In this document: positions 35,842-44,351 of the stretch, in pieces
Layout: each line of letters starts with the position of its first letter
Position numbering within the stretch: position 1 is the first letter of the stretch
Assembly (NCBI GenBank): GCA_963752915.1
Contig: CAVVZZ010000013.1
Location: forward strand, 62,001 to 126,000
From: DATJPR01 sp963752915
Lineage (GTDB): Bacteria > Bacteroidota > Ignavibacteria > UBA10030 > UBA6906
Direction: 5' to 3'
DNA: 64,000 bases
The notes under the pieces: generated by a model
Told to the model about the DNA's origin: nothing
The model's input: only the letters and a program-made list of their open reading frames with translations
Database searches by the model: none
Program-made: the position numbers and the translations under genes

Positions 35842-38823
35842 ATGAAACGTTCGCTGCCAGGCATCGCTTTTCTCCTCGTCTTCCCTGGGGTCCTCTTTGC
35901 GCAGGGATTGATACGGGGTACGGTCGTTGATTCGACAACCCATGACCCTCTCGTCGGTGCCAACGTCCACCTTGTCGGGACGGCGTTTGGCGGGGTGACG
36001 GATCTTGAGGGAGCGTATAAGGTCACGAATATCCCGGTCGGCTCGTATCGCCTCCGGGTTTCGTACGTCGGCTACAAGAGCCGAGAACGGGACGTCACCA
36101 TTCACGAAGGGGAAACGATCACGTTCAACGCGAACCTCCCCGCCGACGTCATCGAAGGGAGCGAGGTCGTGGTGACGGGTCAGGCGCGTGGCCAGGTCGC
36201 GGCCATCAACCAGCAGCTCACCTCGAAGACGATCGTGAACGTCATCTCGGAGGAAAAGATCCAGGAACTGCCTGACGCCAATGCGGCGGAGGCGATCGGC
36301 CGCCTTCCCGGCGTATCGCTGATCCGGTCCGGGGGCGAGGCGAACAAGGTCATCCTCCGCGGCATGAGCGACAAGTTCACGACGTTTACGATCGACGGTG
36401 TGCGCATTCCTCCGACGGACCCCGACTCGCGGGGCGTCGACCTCAGCACCTTCTCCCAGGGGACCCTGGCGGGCGTCGAGCTCTTCAAGGCGATCACCTC
36501 CGACATGGACGGCGATGCCATCGCGGGGAGCATCAACCTGGTGACCAGGAAGGCGCCTTCCGAGAGGGTGTTCCGCGTCGACGCAAAGGGAGCATACAGT
36601 CATCTGACCAACAATTCCGGCCAGTATGACTTCAACGGGAAATACGGCGAGCGCTTCTTCAACGATGTGCTCGGTGTCCAGGTGACCGGCAACCTCGAAC
36701 GCCGGGACAGGAGTAATGAACAGATTAGCACAGACCTCGAAAACCAGACGTCGCTCGGTGGGACCGGACTGCTCTATGACGGCCTGAACGTGAACTTCAC
36801 CGACGAAACCCGGAAACGCGGTGGTGCCGGACTACTCCTGGACATCAATACTCCGGACAACGGGACGATCCGGATCAACAACCTCTACAATCGCACGGAC
36901 CGGGATTTCACGATTTACAACCGGGACTACCCGGTGGGAGACTACGTTACCTACAACGTTCGCGACGAACAGCAGAATATTAACACCTTCAACAGTGCAA
37001 TCCGGGGTGACAATACCCTGTTGAACACGAGCGTCGTCTGGGGACTATCCTTCGCAGAATCGAAAGCGGAGACTCCCTACGACTACCGCATGTCCTTTCT
37101 GGAGCCTTCCATCGTCGATTCCGCGGGCATGGCGCCCATTCCCCGCTCCGTCCAGCAAGGGGCACCGGAAGGCCTGATTCCGTACGCCTACAACAATTTC
37201 GAGAAGGCATACATCGACACCGGCGCATTCGACACGGAAAAGAACTTCGATCGTGAGAAGACGATCCATCTTGACCTTGCGCGGAAGTATGCGCTGAGCG
37301 AAGCCGTCTCCGGCGAATTCAAGCTCGGAGGCAAGTACAGTTATAAGAACCGCTTCAAGGCCACGTCGGAGATGATCGCGCCGTACTACCTCGGCTACTA
37401 TCAGGACAACACGCTCAACGGCGATGGGACCATTACCCCGAAGAACTTCGCGGGCACACGGTTTGCCAATCTGGCACGGTTGGGGCGCAATGTTCTCCTC
37501 ACGAACTTCCTTGATTCCCCTGTCGCGCAGCGGAACCTCTTCGACAAGTACAATCTGGATCCGCTGATCAACAGGGATGCAATTCGTCAATGGTATGACC
37601 TGAACAAGAACGGCATCGGGTCGTCCGGCCAGAGTGAATATTACGGCAATCCGGAGGCCGCAGCGGATTACTACAACATTATCGAGCGCGTCCAATCGGC
37701 GTATGTCATGAACACCTTCAACTTCGGCGCGCAGTGGACGTTCATCGCGGGACTCCGGGTGGAAAAAGAGAACAACGACTACGGCGCAAAATACGTCAAT
37801 ACGCCGCTCGGCGGCTTCCCCACAACGGGTCTTCTCCTGGACACCATGTCCACGTATACCGAGACGATGTGGATGCCCAATTTCCACCTCTCGGTCAGGC
37901 CGACCGATTTTATGTCGGTACGCCTTGCGGCATACCGGGCGATCGCCCGCCCGGATTTCAATACGCGGTTGCTGAAGAACATCCTGCGTGTCACCAATCC
38001 CCGGGACATCGTGGTGGTCGGAAACCCGCAGTTGAAGAACGCGAAGTCGTGGAACTATGAACTGAACACTTCAGTCTTCAGCAACGAGATCGGACTGTTC
38101 TCGGTGTCCGTGTACCTTCGGGTCATCGATGACATGTTCCATTCGGTCTCCGGACTGGTCGGAACGTACAATCCCAGCGATCGCAGCTCGATGCTGGACA
38201 CCCTGGGGATTGCGTGGCAACCGAACATCCCCGTCAATTCTCCGCTGAGCCTGTCCTATGCCGTGAACAGCTCGAAACCGACGAAAGTCTGGGGGCTCGA
38301 GATTGAACATCAGGCGAATCTCACGTGGCTGCCCGGACTTCTCTCGAATGTTGTCCTCAGTTACAACTTCTCGTTCGTCCGTTCGGAGACGTGGGTGCTC
38401 GGCTATGTAACCGATACGACGTACATCACGATTCCCGGCTTCCCCCCGCTCCCGCAATACAAGTCGCGCTACGTGGAGACGAAGCAGAAGCTCGAGTCGC
38501 AGCCGGAATTCTTCGGCAATGTCGCGCTCGGCTACGATATCGCCGGTTTCTCGGGACGCGTGTCCGTGTTCTTCCAGGGGCAATACAACAGTTCCTATTC
38601 CGCGAGCGGGATGAACGATCCCGTGGTGCAGAGCTACTCGCGATGGGATCTGTCGCTCCGCCAGCGCCTGACGGACCATATCTCCGTCTTTTTCAATCTC
38701 AACAACTTCACAAGCGTTATCGAAAACGTTCAGACCGTCGACCATGTCCATGGCTATGAGGCCCTCCGCTCGAGTCAGCAGTTCGGCCTCACCGGGGATC
38801 TGGGCGTGCGCGTAGAACTGTAG
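35842..38823 (+). CDS. TonB-dependent receptor with carboxypeptidase-D-like N-terminal domain
   Basis: The 993-residue outer-membrane receptor has a signal peptide (MKRSLPGIAFLLVFPGVLFA, then Q). A CarboxypepD_reg-like domain follows (LIRGTVVDSTTHDPLVGANV to YVGYKSRERDV), then a plug (LPDANAAEAIGRLPGVSLIR, RGMSDKFTTFTIDGVRIPP) and a long barrel ending in an aromatic-poor GVRVEL terminus. The plug resembles the Caulobacter-type carbohydrate receptors (TIGR01782) more than SusC. No SusD lipoprotein gene is next to it. Within a pectin operon it is the likely importer of oligogalacturonides, energised by TonB-ExbBD encoded elsewhere. GGAGG lies about ten bases before the ATG. Confidence 0.9.
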   Translation: MKRSLPGIAFLLVFPGVLFAQGLIRGTVVDSTTHDPLVGANVHLVGTAFGGVTDLEGAYKVTNIPVGSYRLRVSYVGYKSRERDVTIHEGETITFNANLPADVIEGSEVVVTGQARGQVAAINQQLTSKTIVNVISEEKIQELPDANAAEAIGRLPGVSLIRSGGEANKVILRGMSDKFTTFTIDGVRIPPTDPDSRGVDLSTFSQGTLAGVELFKAITSDMDGDAIAGSINLVTRKAPSERVFRVDAKGAYSHLTNNSGQYDFNGKYGERFFNDVLGVQVTGNLERRDRSNEQISTDLENQTSLGGTGLLYDGLNVNFTDETRKRGGAGLLLDINTPDNGTIRINNLYNRTDRDFTIYNRDYPVGDYVTYNVRDEQQNINTFNSAIRGDNTLLNTSVVWGLSFAESKAETPYDYRMSFLEPSIVDSAGMAPIPRSVQQGAPEGLIPYAYNNFEKAYIDTGAFDTEKNFDREKTIHLDLARKYALSEAVSGEFKLGGKYSYKNRFKATSEMIAPYYLGYYQDNTLNGDGTITPKNFAGTRFANLARLGRNVLLTNFLDSPVAQRNLFDKYNLDPLINRDAIRQWYDLNKNGIGSSGQSEYYGNPEAAADYYNIIERVQSAYVMNTFNFGAQWTFIAGLRVEKENNDYGAKYVNTPLGGFPTTGLLLDTMSTYTETMWMPNFHLSVRPTDFMSVRLAAYRAIARPDFNTRLLKNILRVTNPRDIVVVGNPQLKNAKSWNYELNTSVFSNEIGLFSVSVYLRVIDDMFHSVSGLVGTYNPSDRSSMLDTLGIAWQPNIPVNSPLSLSYAVNSSKPTKVWGLEIEHQANLTWLPGLLSNVVLSYNFSFVRSETWVLGYVTDTTYITIPGFPPLPQYKSRYVETKQKLESQPEFFGNVALGYDIAGFSGRVSVFFQGQYNSSYSASGMNDPVVQSYSRWDLSLRQRLTDHISVFFNLNNFTSVIENVQTVDHVHGYEALRSSQQFGLTGDLGVRVEL

Positions 38824-38900
38824 CACCGCAGTCTGCATTTGTTCATCAGTAGATGTCATTCACAGCAGTCATCGATCACGTACCACAAGAGGAGGCAGTC

Positions 38901-40595
38901 ATGCGCACTCTGTACCTGGCAGTCGCTGTCGTATTGGCGTTGCTTGTTCTCGCCCCCGTGGGCGCCAATGCTCAGCATGAAGTCCGGGTCCCTCCATTTT
39001 CCGGGACCAATTACCTGAATGATTTCATCGTCGGAGACACGCTCGTCAGTGGCGCGCGAAGGGATTCCAGCGCCGTCTATGTCCTGACGCGCGGGGCGAA
39101 CTACCTCTCCAACGCCCTGATCCGCAACATCGGCTGGACCTTGACGATCAAGGCCAATGATACCGTCGGTAACGTGAGCAGGCCGGTGGTATTCCTGTAT
39201 CCAAACCCCACCACGCAGCTTCCTCCCGGCCAGTTCGTCGATATGCGGGGAGATTGCATCGTGAAGAACCTCATCATCTCCGGGATCTTTGAACCCATTC
39301 CGGCGGATATCTCCGGAATGCAGGGCAGCCTCTTCAATACCACAGCGGCAGGAAAAAGCCTCACGCTGGACAGCTGTATCCTCACGAACACGAACGGAAA
39401 TCACGTTCGCACAGACCAGGCCCCCAAGGTCGTGAAGATCACGAACTGCATCTTCGCGAACATGGGATACCTCGGCCGCTCAAACCTCGGTGCAGGGAAA
39501 GCGATCGACGTTCGTGGCGGGTCAGTGGATTCGTTGATCGTGGTCAACAACACATTTGTCAACGCGCAGGACCGGACTATCCGCCATTTCTCCAGCACGG
39601 CGAACATCCAGTACCTTCGCTTTGAGCACAACACCGTCGTGAACAACATGGCGTATCACGGCCTCCTGTCACTCGGGAGAGTCGGGAAAAAGATGATTAT
39701 CAACGACAATCTTTTTGTTGATGCGTTCGCAGCAGGGAAGGACACCGACGCCGTACGGCAGGCGGAATTCATTGACAGTGGCGAAAAGGATGCGTTTGGC
39801 GGTGCACGCATGACGTGGGTCATCTCGGTTCCCAATGATTCGACGCAATGGGTGGTGAAGAACAATTACTATCGGGTGACTCCGGCCGGGCAAGCCTTCT
39901 ATGATTCCGCTTCGGTCCTGCCGATCGTTGCGAATCCCGCTCTTACCGTGGGAGACCCCCTGACCTACCACATCAATTCGAAACTCGGTGCCGATTCCGC
40001 GATCGCGTTTCGAACAACGACGGTCGATCTGCCGAATACTCCCGCTGTGATGACGGCGATGATGAAGTGGTACCGTCGTCCCGCAGCGCCGCCGGATTCC
40101 GGAGCCGCCAAGACGAAGAACACCGGCGCCTGGAAGACGCAATTCGATTTCGACCGCCGCGGTTACGCGTACTTCCGCGACACGCTCGACTGCGCCTACT
40201 CCACTGCCAATGCGGCATATACCGCGGGCACAGGCGGCTATCCGGTCGGCGACTTGAATTGGTTCCCTGCAAAGAAGACCCAATGGCTTGCGGACCCGGT
40301 ATCCGCGGTGACTCCCGGATCGGCGATCGCAAACTCCTTTGAGCTGCGACAGAACTACCCGAACCCGTTCAATCCGTCAACCAGGATTGAGTTCGCAATT
40401 CCGAAACAATCCAACGTCGAGCTCAGAGTATTCAATGTGCTGGGCCAGGAAGTTGCGACGCTCGTGAATGAAAACCTCGCTGCGGGCAGCCATGCAGTAA
40501 CGTTTGACGCAAAAAATCTTGCCAGCGGTCTGTACTTCTATCGCATCACTGCCGGACAGTTCACAAGCGTCAGGAAGATGATGTTGGTGAAGTAG
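38901..40595 (+). CDS. T9SS-exported beta-helix protein (DUF4957/DUF5123-like)
   Basis: GAGGAGG six bases before the ATG at 38901 fixes the start. A signal peptide follows (MRTLYLAVAVVLALLVLAPV, then GANAQ). The 564-residue protein has a right-handed parallel beta-helix with pectate-lyase-like strand repeats (SLTLDSCILTNTNGNHVRT, VVKITNCIFANMGYLG, LIVVNNTFVNAQDRTI). The last 75 residues are a type A T9SS sorting domain (NYPNPFNPST, LRVFNVLGQEVATLV, LASGLYFYRI), so it should be secreted and attached to the surface. The helix resembles the DUF4957/DUF5123 proteins often found with pectin utilisation genes in Bacteroidota. A lyase or glycan-binding role is possible; no catalytic residues could be assigned. 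Confidence 0.8.
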   Translation: MRTLYLAVAVVLALLVLAPVGANAQHEVRVPPFSGTNYLNDFIVGDTLVSGARRDSSAVYVLTRGANYLSNALIRNIGWTLTIKANDTVGNVSRPVVFLYPNPTTQLPPGQFVDMRGDCIVKNLIISGIFEPIPADISGMQGSLFNTTAAGKSLTLDSCILTNTNGNHVRTDQAPKVVKITNCIFANMGYLGRSNLGAGKAIDVRGGSVDSLIVVNNTFVNAQDRTIRHFSSTANIQYLRFEHNTVVNNMAYHGLLSLGRVGKKMIINDNLFVDAFAAGKDTDAVRQAEFIDSGEKDAFGGARMTWVISVPNDSTQWVVKNNYYRVTPAGQAFYDSASVLPIVANPALTVGDPLTYHINSKLGADSAIAFRTTTVDLPNTPAVMTAMMKWYRRPAAPPDSGAAKTKNTGAWKTQFDFDRRGYAYFRDTLDCAYSTANAAYTAGTGGYPVGDLNWFPAKKTQWLADPVSAVTPGSAIANSFELRQNYPNPFNPSTRIEFAIPKQSNVELRVFNVLGQEVATLVNENLAAGSHAVTFDAKNLASGLYFYRITAGQFTSVRKMMLVK

Positions 40596-40619
40596 TCCCT
40601 TTTCCTCTCCCATCCGCCT

Positions 40620-40647
40620 CTCCCTCTCGCCGTTGTGTGAGAGGGAG
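40620..40647 (+). terminator. Strong hairpin after the T9SS beta-helix gene
   Basis: CTCCCTCTC (40620-40628) and GAGAGGGAG (40639-40647) are perfectly complementary over nine bases with a ten-base loop, 25 bases after the stop. No T-run follows. It may end or attenuate transcription between the receptor/binding genes and the pectinesterase gene. Confidence 0.5.
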
Positions 40648-40665
40648 GGCGAGCGGGGGGCGAAC

Positions 40666-40709
40666 AATTCAGATATCAGATTTCAGATATCTGATATCTG
40701 ATCTGAATT
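40666..40709. repeat. Nested CAGATATCTGA palindromes before the pectinesterase gene
   Basis: The 44-base element is bounded by AATTCAGAT (40666-40674) and ATCTGAATT (40701-40709), with internal AGATATCAGA, CAGATATCTG and GATATCTGATC units. It can fold into several alternative hairpins. It ends 12 bases before the pectinesterase start codon. Its TCAGATTT units recall the TTCAGATTTTAGATT stretch near 14980. Confidence 0.7.
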
Positions 40710-40721
40710 CGAAAGGGTGTG

Positions 40722-41993
40722 ATGCGGCCAGCACTGAGCACGCTGTTTGCCCTGGCAATCGTGTTGACAGTCGGTTCAATCTCAGCAGCCGAATCGCCTG
40801 TCCGGGTCTTTGTCGCAGCCGATGGGTCGGCGCAGTTCCGGTCGATTCAGGCTGCGCTGGATGATTCATCCTCCGTGCGCGCGCCTGCCGTACTGATCCG
40901 TGTGAAGAATGGTTTGTACCAGGAGAAGATTTTTGTTCGGCGCAGCAATGTCACCATCGTCGGAGAGGACAAGGACCACACCCGGATCGTCCTTCCCGTC
41001 CTGCGTGAGACCTGGAACGCAGCACACAACGGCAGCGATTGGGGCGCGGGCGTGGTGAACATTGATACAGGTGTCTCGGATATTACTCTCGCCAACCTGA
41101 CGATCTACAACAACTACGGCAGCCTGTACGGCGACTATAATAAACATCAGTTTGCGCTTCGGGGCGCAGGGACGCGGATCATCCTGCTCCATTGCGCCGT
41201 GATCTCCGATGGAGGAGATGCCCTCAGTTTGTGGGATCGACAGGACGGGATGTATTACCATGCCGATTGTGATTTTGAAGGTTGGGTCGACTTTGTTTGT
41301 CCGCGCGGCTGGTGCTATATTACCAATTCCCGGTTCTTTGGACACAATGTCACGAGCGCGAGTCTCTGGCATGACGGGAGCGCGGAGAAGAAACAAAAAT
41401 TTGTCATCCGGGACTCGCAATTCGACGGCCGTTCCGGATTTCCGCTCGGGAGAAATCATCGCGATGGACAGGTGTTTCTCGTGGGTTGCCGGTTCTCCGC
41501 GAATATGGCTGACCGGCCGTTCTTCCGGCCGCCGTCCAGTCCGGCTCCCTGGGCATGGGGCGATCGTCACTACTTCTCCGGTTGTCATCGCGACGGCGGT
41601 GACTATGCATGGTTCGCCGACAACCTCTCTTCTGCAGAGGGCTCGCCGGTGGAGAGCACGATCACGGCCCGGTGGACATTTGATGGTCGGTGGGACCCCG
41701 AGTCGAATCCTCCCTCCGTTCTCCCGTACGCGGCATTTCCCGTACCGAAGTCCCGCTCTCGCATCCCCGCGGCTGGCGAAGTCACGCTCCGGTGGACGCC
41801 GGGGTTGGATGCCGTTGCTCATGCGGTGTACTTCGGTGCATCAGACTCGATACGATTCGTGGCGACGCATTCCTGGAATTCCTTGATCCGATCCAAAATC
41901 ACCCCGGGAGTTACCTACTATTGGCGCGTGGATGAAATCACCGCGCACGATACGATTCCGGGCCCGTTGTGGAGTTTCACTCCGACAAATTAA
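40722..41993 (+). CDS. Secreted pectinesterase (CE8) with C-terminal Fn3-like domain
   Basis: ATG at 40722 (a GTG at 40719 is the alternative) begins a signal peptide (MRPALSTLFALAIVLTVGSI, then SAAES). The 423-residue enzyme removes methyl esters from pectin. Family markers are QFRSIQAALD, VKNGLYQEKIFV, GVVNIDTGVSDITLANLTIY, RQDGMYY (Asp175, acid/base position), EGWVDFV (Asp190, nucleophile position) and LGRNH (Arg244, where LGRPW is usual). The GxVDFxFG block is altered to VDFVCPRG. The last about 60 residues (SDSIRF to YYWRVDEITAHD) form a fibronectin-III-like domain. Its end abuts the UxaE gene, so the two are co-transcribed. Confidence 0.85.
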   Translation: MRPALSTLFALAIVLTVGSISAAESPVRVFVAADGSAQFRSIQAALDDSSSVRAPAVLIRVKNGLYQEKIFVRRSNVTIVGEDKDHTRIVLPVLRETWNAAHNGSDWGAGVVNIDTGVSDITLANLTIYNNYGSLYGDYNKHQFALRGAGTRIILLHCAVISDGGDALSLWDRQDGMYYHADCDFEGWVDFVCPRGWCYITNSRFFGHNVTSASLWHDGSAEKKQKFVIRDSQFDGRSGFPLGRNHRDGQVFLVGCRFSANMADRPFFRPPSSPAPWAWGDRHYFSGCHRDGGDYAWFADNLSSAEGSPVESTITARWTFDGRWDPESNPPSVLPYAAFPVPKSRSRIPAAGEVTLRWTPGLDAVAHAVYFGASDSIRFVATHSWNSLIRSKITPGVTYYWRVDEITAHDTIPGPLWSFTPTN

Positions 41994-42001
41994 GCAAGGG
42001 C

Positions 42002-43300
42002 ATGGGAGTCGCACTCTGGGAACGTAGGGGCGACCTCTCATCGCAGGAACTCATGATTCTCGAAAAAAATTCATTCGGCATTGGCGACCGGTTCGGGCGG
42101 GAGGGCAAGGCACAACTTGCAGCACTGATGAGGGCCCGCGGAATCGGCATCGACGTGGTCCCGGTCTGGAACAAGTCGCACAGGGAACATACCATCATTG
42201 GCACCGTGCCGTCCGACACGCGGCACGAAGCAGACGCCGCGGTGCGTGAAAGTGGATGGAAACATTCGTATTATGTAGATGCGGACCATATTGGGCCGTC
42301 GAACGTCGATGTCTTCCTGGAGTCATCGGATTTCTTCACGATCGACGTCGCCGACTGGATCGGCATCAGTCCGGCACCCGGGGAGGCGGAGGAATTCCTT
42401 CGCCGCATGGGTTCCGGTCCGGGAGCAATTCCGCTGCCGGGGGTTTCGACCCGGATCACACTCTCCGACGGGTCGTTGAGCGATTTCGTGGCGCGGTATT
42501 ATCTTGCGGTCCGGAAGGCGGCCGGCGTCTATCGCTGTATCGCAGACCGGAAAGGGGCCGGGAACTGCATCATCGAGGTGTCCTTCGATGAAGCGGAGGC
42601 TGACCAGAGCCCCGAGGAATTGTTTCTCATTCTTGCGGCGCTTGCCCAGCAGGGGATCCCCGTCCAGACGGTGGCCCCGAAATTTGTCGGGAAGTTTTTA
42701 AAGGGGGTTGACTACGTCGGAGATGTCGAGGCCTTTGCCCGCCAGTTTGATGTCGATCTGGCGGTTATTCGCTACGCGCGGGAACATTTCGATCTTCCAC
42801 CTTCTCTGAAGCTCAGCATTCACAGCGGAAGCGATAAGTTTTCCGTCTATCCGGCGATTTCTCGGGGGGCGCAGAAGCACGACACCGGTCTTCACGTGAA
42901 GACAGCGGGTACCACATGGCTGGAAGAACTGATCGGGCTCGCGGAGGCGGGGGGCGAGGGGCTTGCGTTCGCAAAAAAAGTCTACGCGGAGTCGCTTGGT
43001 CGGTACGACGATCTGGTCAAGCCGTACCTGGCGGTCGTCGATATTACTCTTGCACACCTTCCCCCGGCGGACGTCGTGAACCGATGGACGGGGGAGGAAT
43101 TTGCGGCGGCAGTACGTCACGACAAGACATCGTCGCGATATAATTCCGATCTTCGGCAGTTGTTGCACGTCGGGTATAAGATCGCCGCGGAACACCTGGA
43201 CGTGTTTGAAGGTCTTCTCGCCGAGAACCGGGCGGCGGTGGAACGCAATGTGACGGAGAACCTCTACCGGCGGCACATCCTCCCGTTGTTTCACGGGTGA
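42002..43300 (+). CDS. uxaE: Tagaturonate epimerase UxaE
   Basis: The 432-residue protein matches the tagaturonate/fructuronate epimerase family (UxaE), which interconverts D-tagaturonate and D-fructuronate and lets galacturonate enter the glucuronate branch without a tagaturonate reductase. Recognisable blocks are YVDADHIGPSNVDVF, APKFVGKFLKGVDYVGDV, LSIHSGSDKFSVYPAI, GLHVKTAGTTWLEEL and NLYRRHILPLF. ATG at 42002 with AAGG upstream is preferred; an in-frame ATG at 41969 would overlap the pectinesterase gene. No signal peptide, so cytoplasmic. It replaces UxaA/UxaB, which are not seen. Confidence 0.85.
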   Translation: MGVALWERRGDLSSQELMILEKNSFGIGDRFGREGKAQLAALMRARGIGIDVVPVWNKSHREHTIIGTVPSDTRHEADAAVRESGWKHSYYVDADHIGPSNVDVFLESSDFFTIDVADWIGISPAPGEAEEFLRRMGSGPGAIPLPGVSTRITLSDGSLSDFVARYYLAVRKAAGVYRCIADRKGAGNCIIEVSFDEAEADQSPEELFLILAALAQQGIPVQTVAPKFVGKFLKGVDYVGDVEAFARQFDVDLAVIRYAREHFDLPPSLKLSIHSGSDKFSVYPAISRGAQKHDTGLHVKTAGTTWLEELIGLAEAGGEGLAFAKKVYAESLGRYDDLVKPYLAVVDITLAHLPPADVVNRWTGEEFAAAVRHDKTSSRYNSDLRQLLHVGYKIAAEHLDVFEGLLAENRAAVERNVTENLYRRHILPLFHG

Positions 43301-43328
43301 ATGGACGGAGAGACGCCTGTCCGACGCA

Positions 43329-44207
43329 ATGGATACAGAACGGATGACAACGATGAACGATACAATGTCCTTCCAGAGTCTTAAGGGAAAAAACTGTGTG
43401 ATCACGGGTGGCGGCGGAATCATCGGGCGGTCGCTCTGCGAGGGATTGGCACGAGCGGGAGTCAATGTGGCGGTCATCGATGTGGCGCGGGAGGAGGCGG
43501 AGTCGCTTTCGAACGCATTGGTCGGGACGCATGGAATCCGCGCTGTCGCCTCAGTCGCCAATGTTCTCGACAAAGATTCCCTGCAGCGAGCGAAGGACGA
43601 TGTCAACAAGCGCCTCGGACCAATACACTTCCTCATCAATTGCGCCGGTGGGAATTCCCCCAAGGCGACGACCCGACAGGAGTATGTTCTCCGTGATAAC
43701 GCCGGAGACCTTTCGGGGACCTTCTACGGCCTCGACATTGAAGGCTTTCGGAAGGTGTTCGACCTGAATTTTCTGGGGACGATTCTCCCGACGATGGTGT
43801 TTACCACCGACATGATTCGGGACGGCGAAGGCGCGGTTCTGAATATCTCTTCGATGAACGCGTTTCGCCCGCTCACGAAGATCCCCGCGTACTCTGCGGC
43901 AAAGGCGTCAATCAACAACTTCACCGAATGGCTCGCAGTCCATCTTGCGAAAGTCAATATCCGCGTCAACGGGATAGCACCGGGGTTTCTCCTGACCAAC
44001 CAGAACCGTTTCCTCATGATGGACGAAAAGACGAACGATCTCACCGAACGCGGCCGGAAGGTCATCGCGGGCACGCCGATGGGACGCTTCGGACAGCCGG
44101 AGGAGCTCCAGGGCGTGACGCTTTTTCTTCTCTCGGATTTGTCGAACTTCATCACCGGCGTCGTTGTTCCCGTGGATGGAGGGTTCAACGCGTACTCCGG
44201 GGTCTGA
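43329..44207 (+). CDS. uxuB: SDR family fructuronate reductase (D-mannonate oxidoreductase)
   Basis: The 292-residue short-chain dehydrogenase has the cofactor motif TGGGGIIGRSL, NCAGG, the catalytic Ser in ISSMNAF and YSAAK (Tyr-x-x-x-Lys), and ends in VPVDGGFNAYSGV. The GGNSPKATT insertion and the length are characteristic of SDR-type D-mannonate oxidoreductases such as Bacillus YjmF, which are unrelated to E. coli UxuB. It would reduce fructuronate made by UxaE to mannonate with NADH. Several ATGs (43329, 43344, 43353, 43365) are possible starts. It lies between uxaE and the LarA-like gene. Confidence 0.75.
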   Translation: MDTERMTTMNDTMSFQSLKGKNCVITGGGGIIGRSLCEGLARAGVNVAVIDVAREEAESLSNALVGTHGIRAVASVANVLDKDSLQRAKDDVNKRLGPIHFLINCAGGNSPKATTRQEYVLRDNAGDLSGTFYGLDIEGFRKVFDLNFLGTILPTMVFTTDMIRDGEGAVLNISSMNAFRPLTKIPAYSAAKASINNFTEWLAVHLAKVNIRVNGIAPGFLLTNQNRFLMMDEKTNDLTERGRKVIAGTPMGRFGQPEELQGVTLFLLSDLSNFITGVVVPVDGGFNAYSGV

Positions 44208-44351
44208 CGATTTAAGGAAGTACACCACCTGGAATCCGCCGGAACAGAGTGTAGGCGGATGGAGTTTGGAGTGTTTAAAGTGTTTGCGTGATTCCGGCCG
44301 GCAGAAGGTCTGCAGGACACCACCGCAGAGAACAGCAGGGAAGAGACAACC

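Noticed and set aside
35842..38823. SusC identity for the TonB receptor, implying a SusCD pair
   Set aside because: No SusD gene is adjacent and the plug sequence resembles other carbohydrate TonB receptors more closely.
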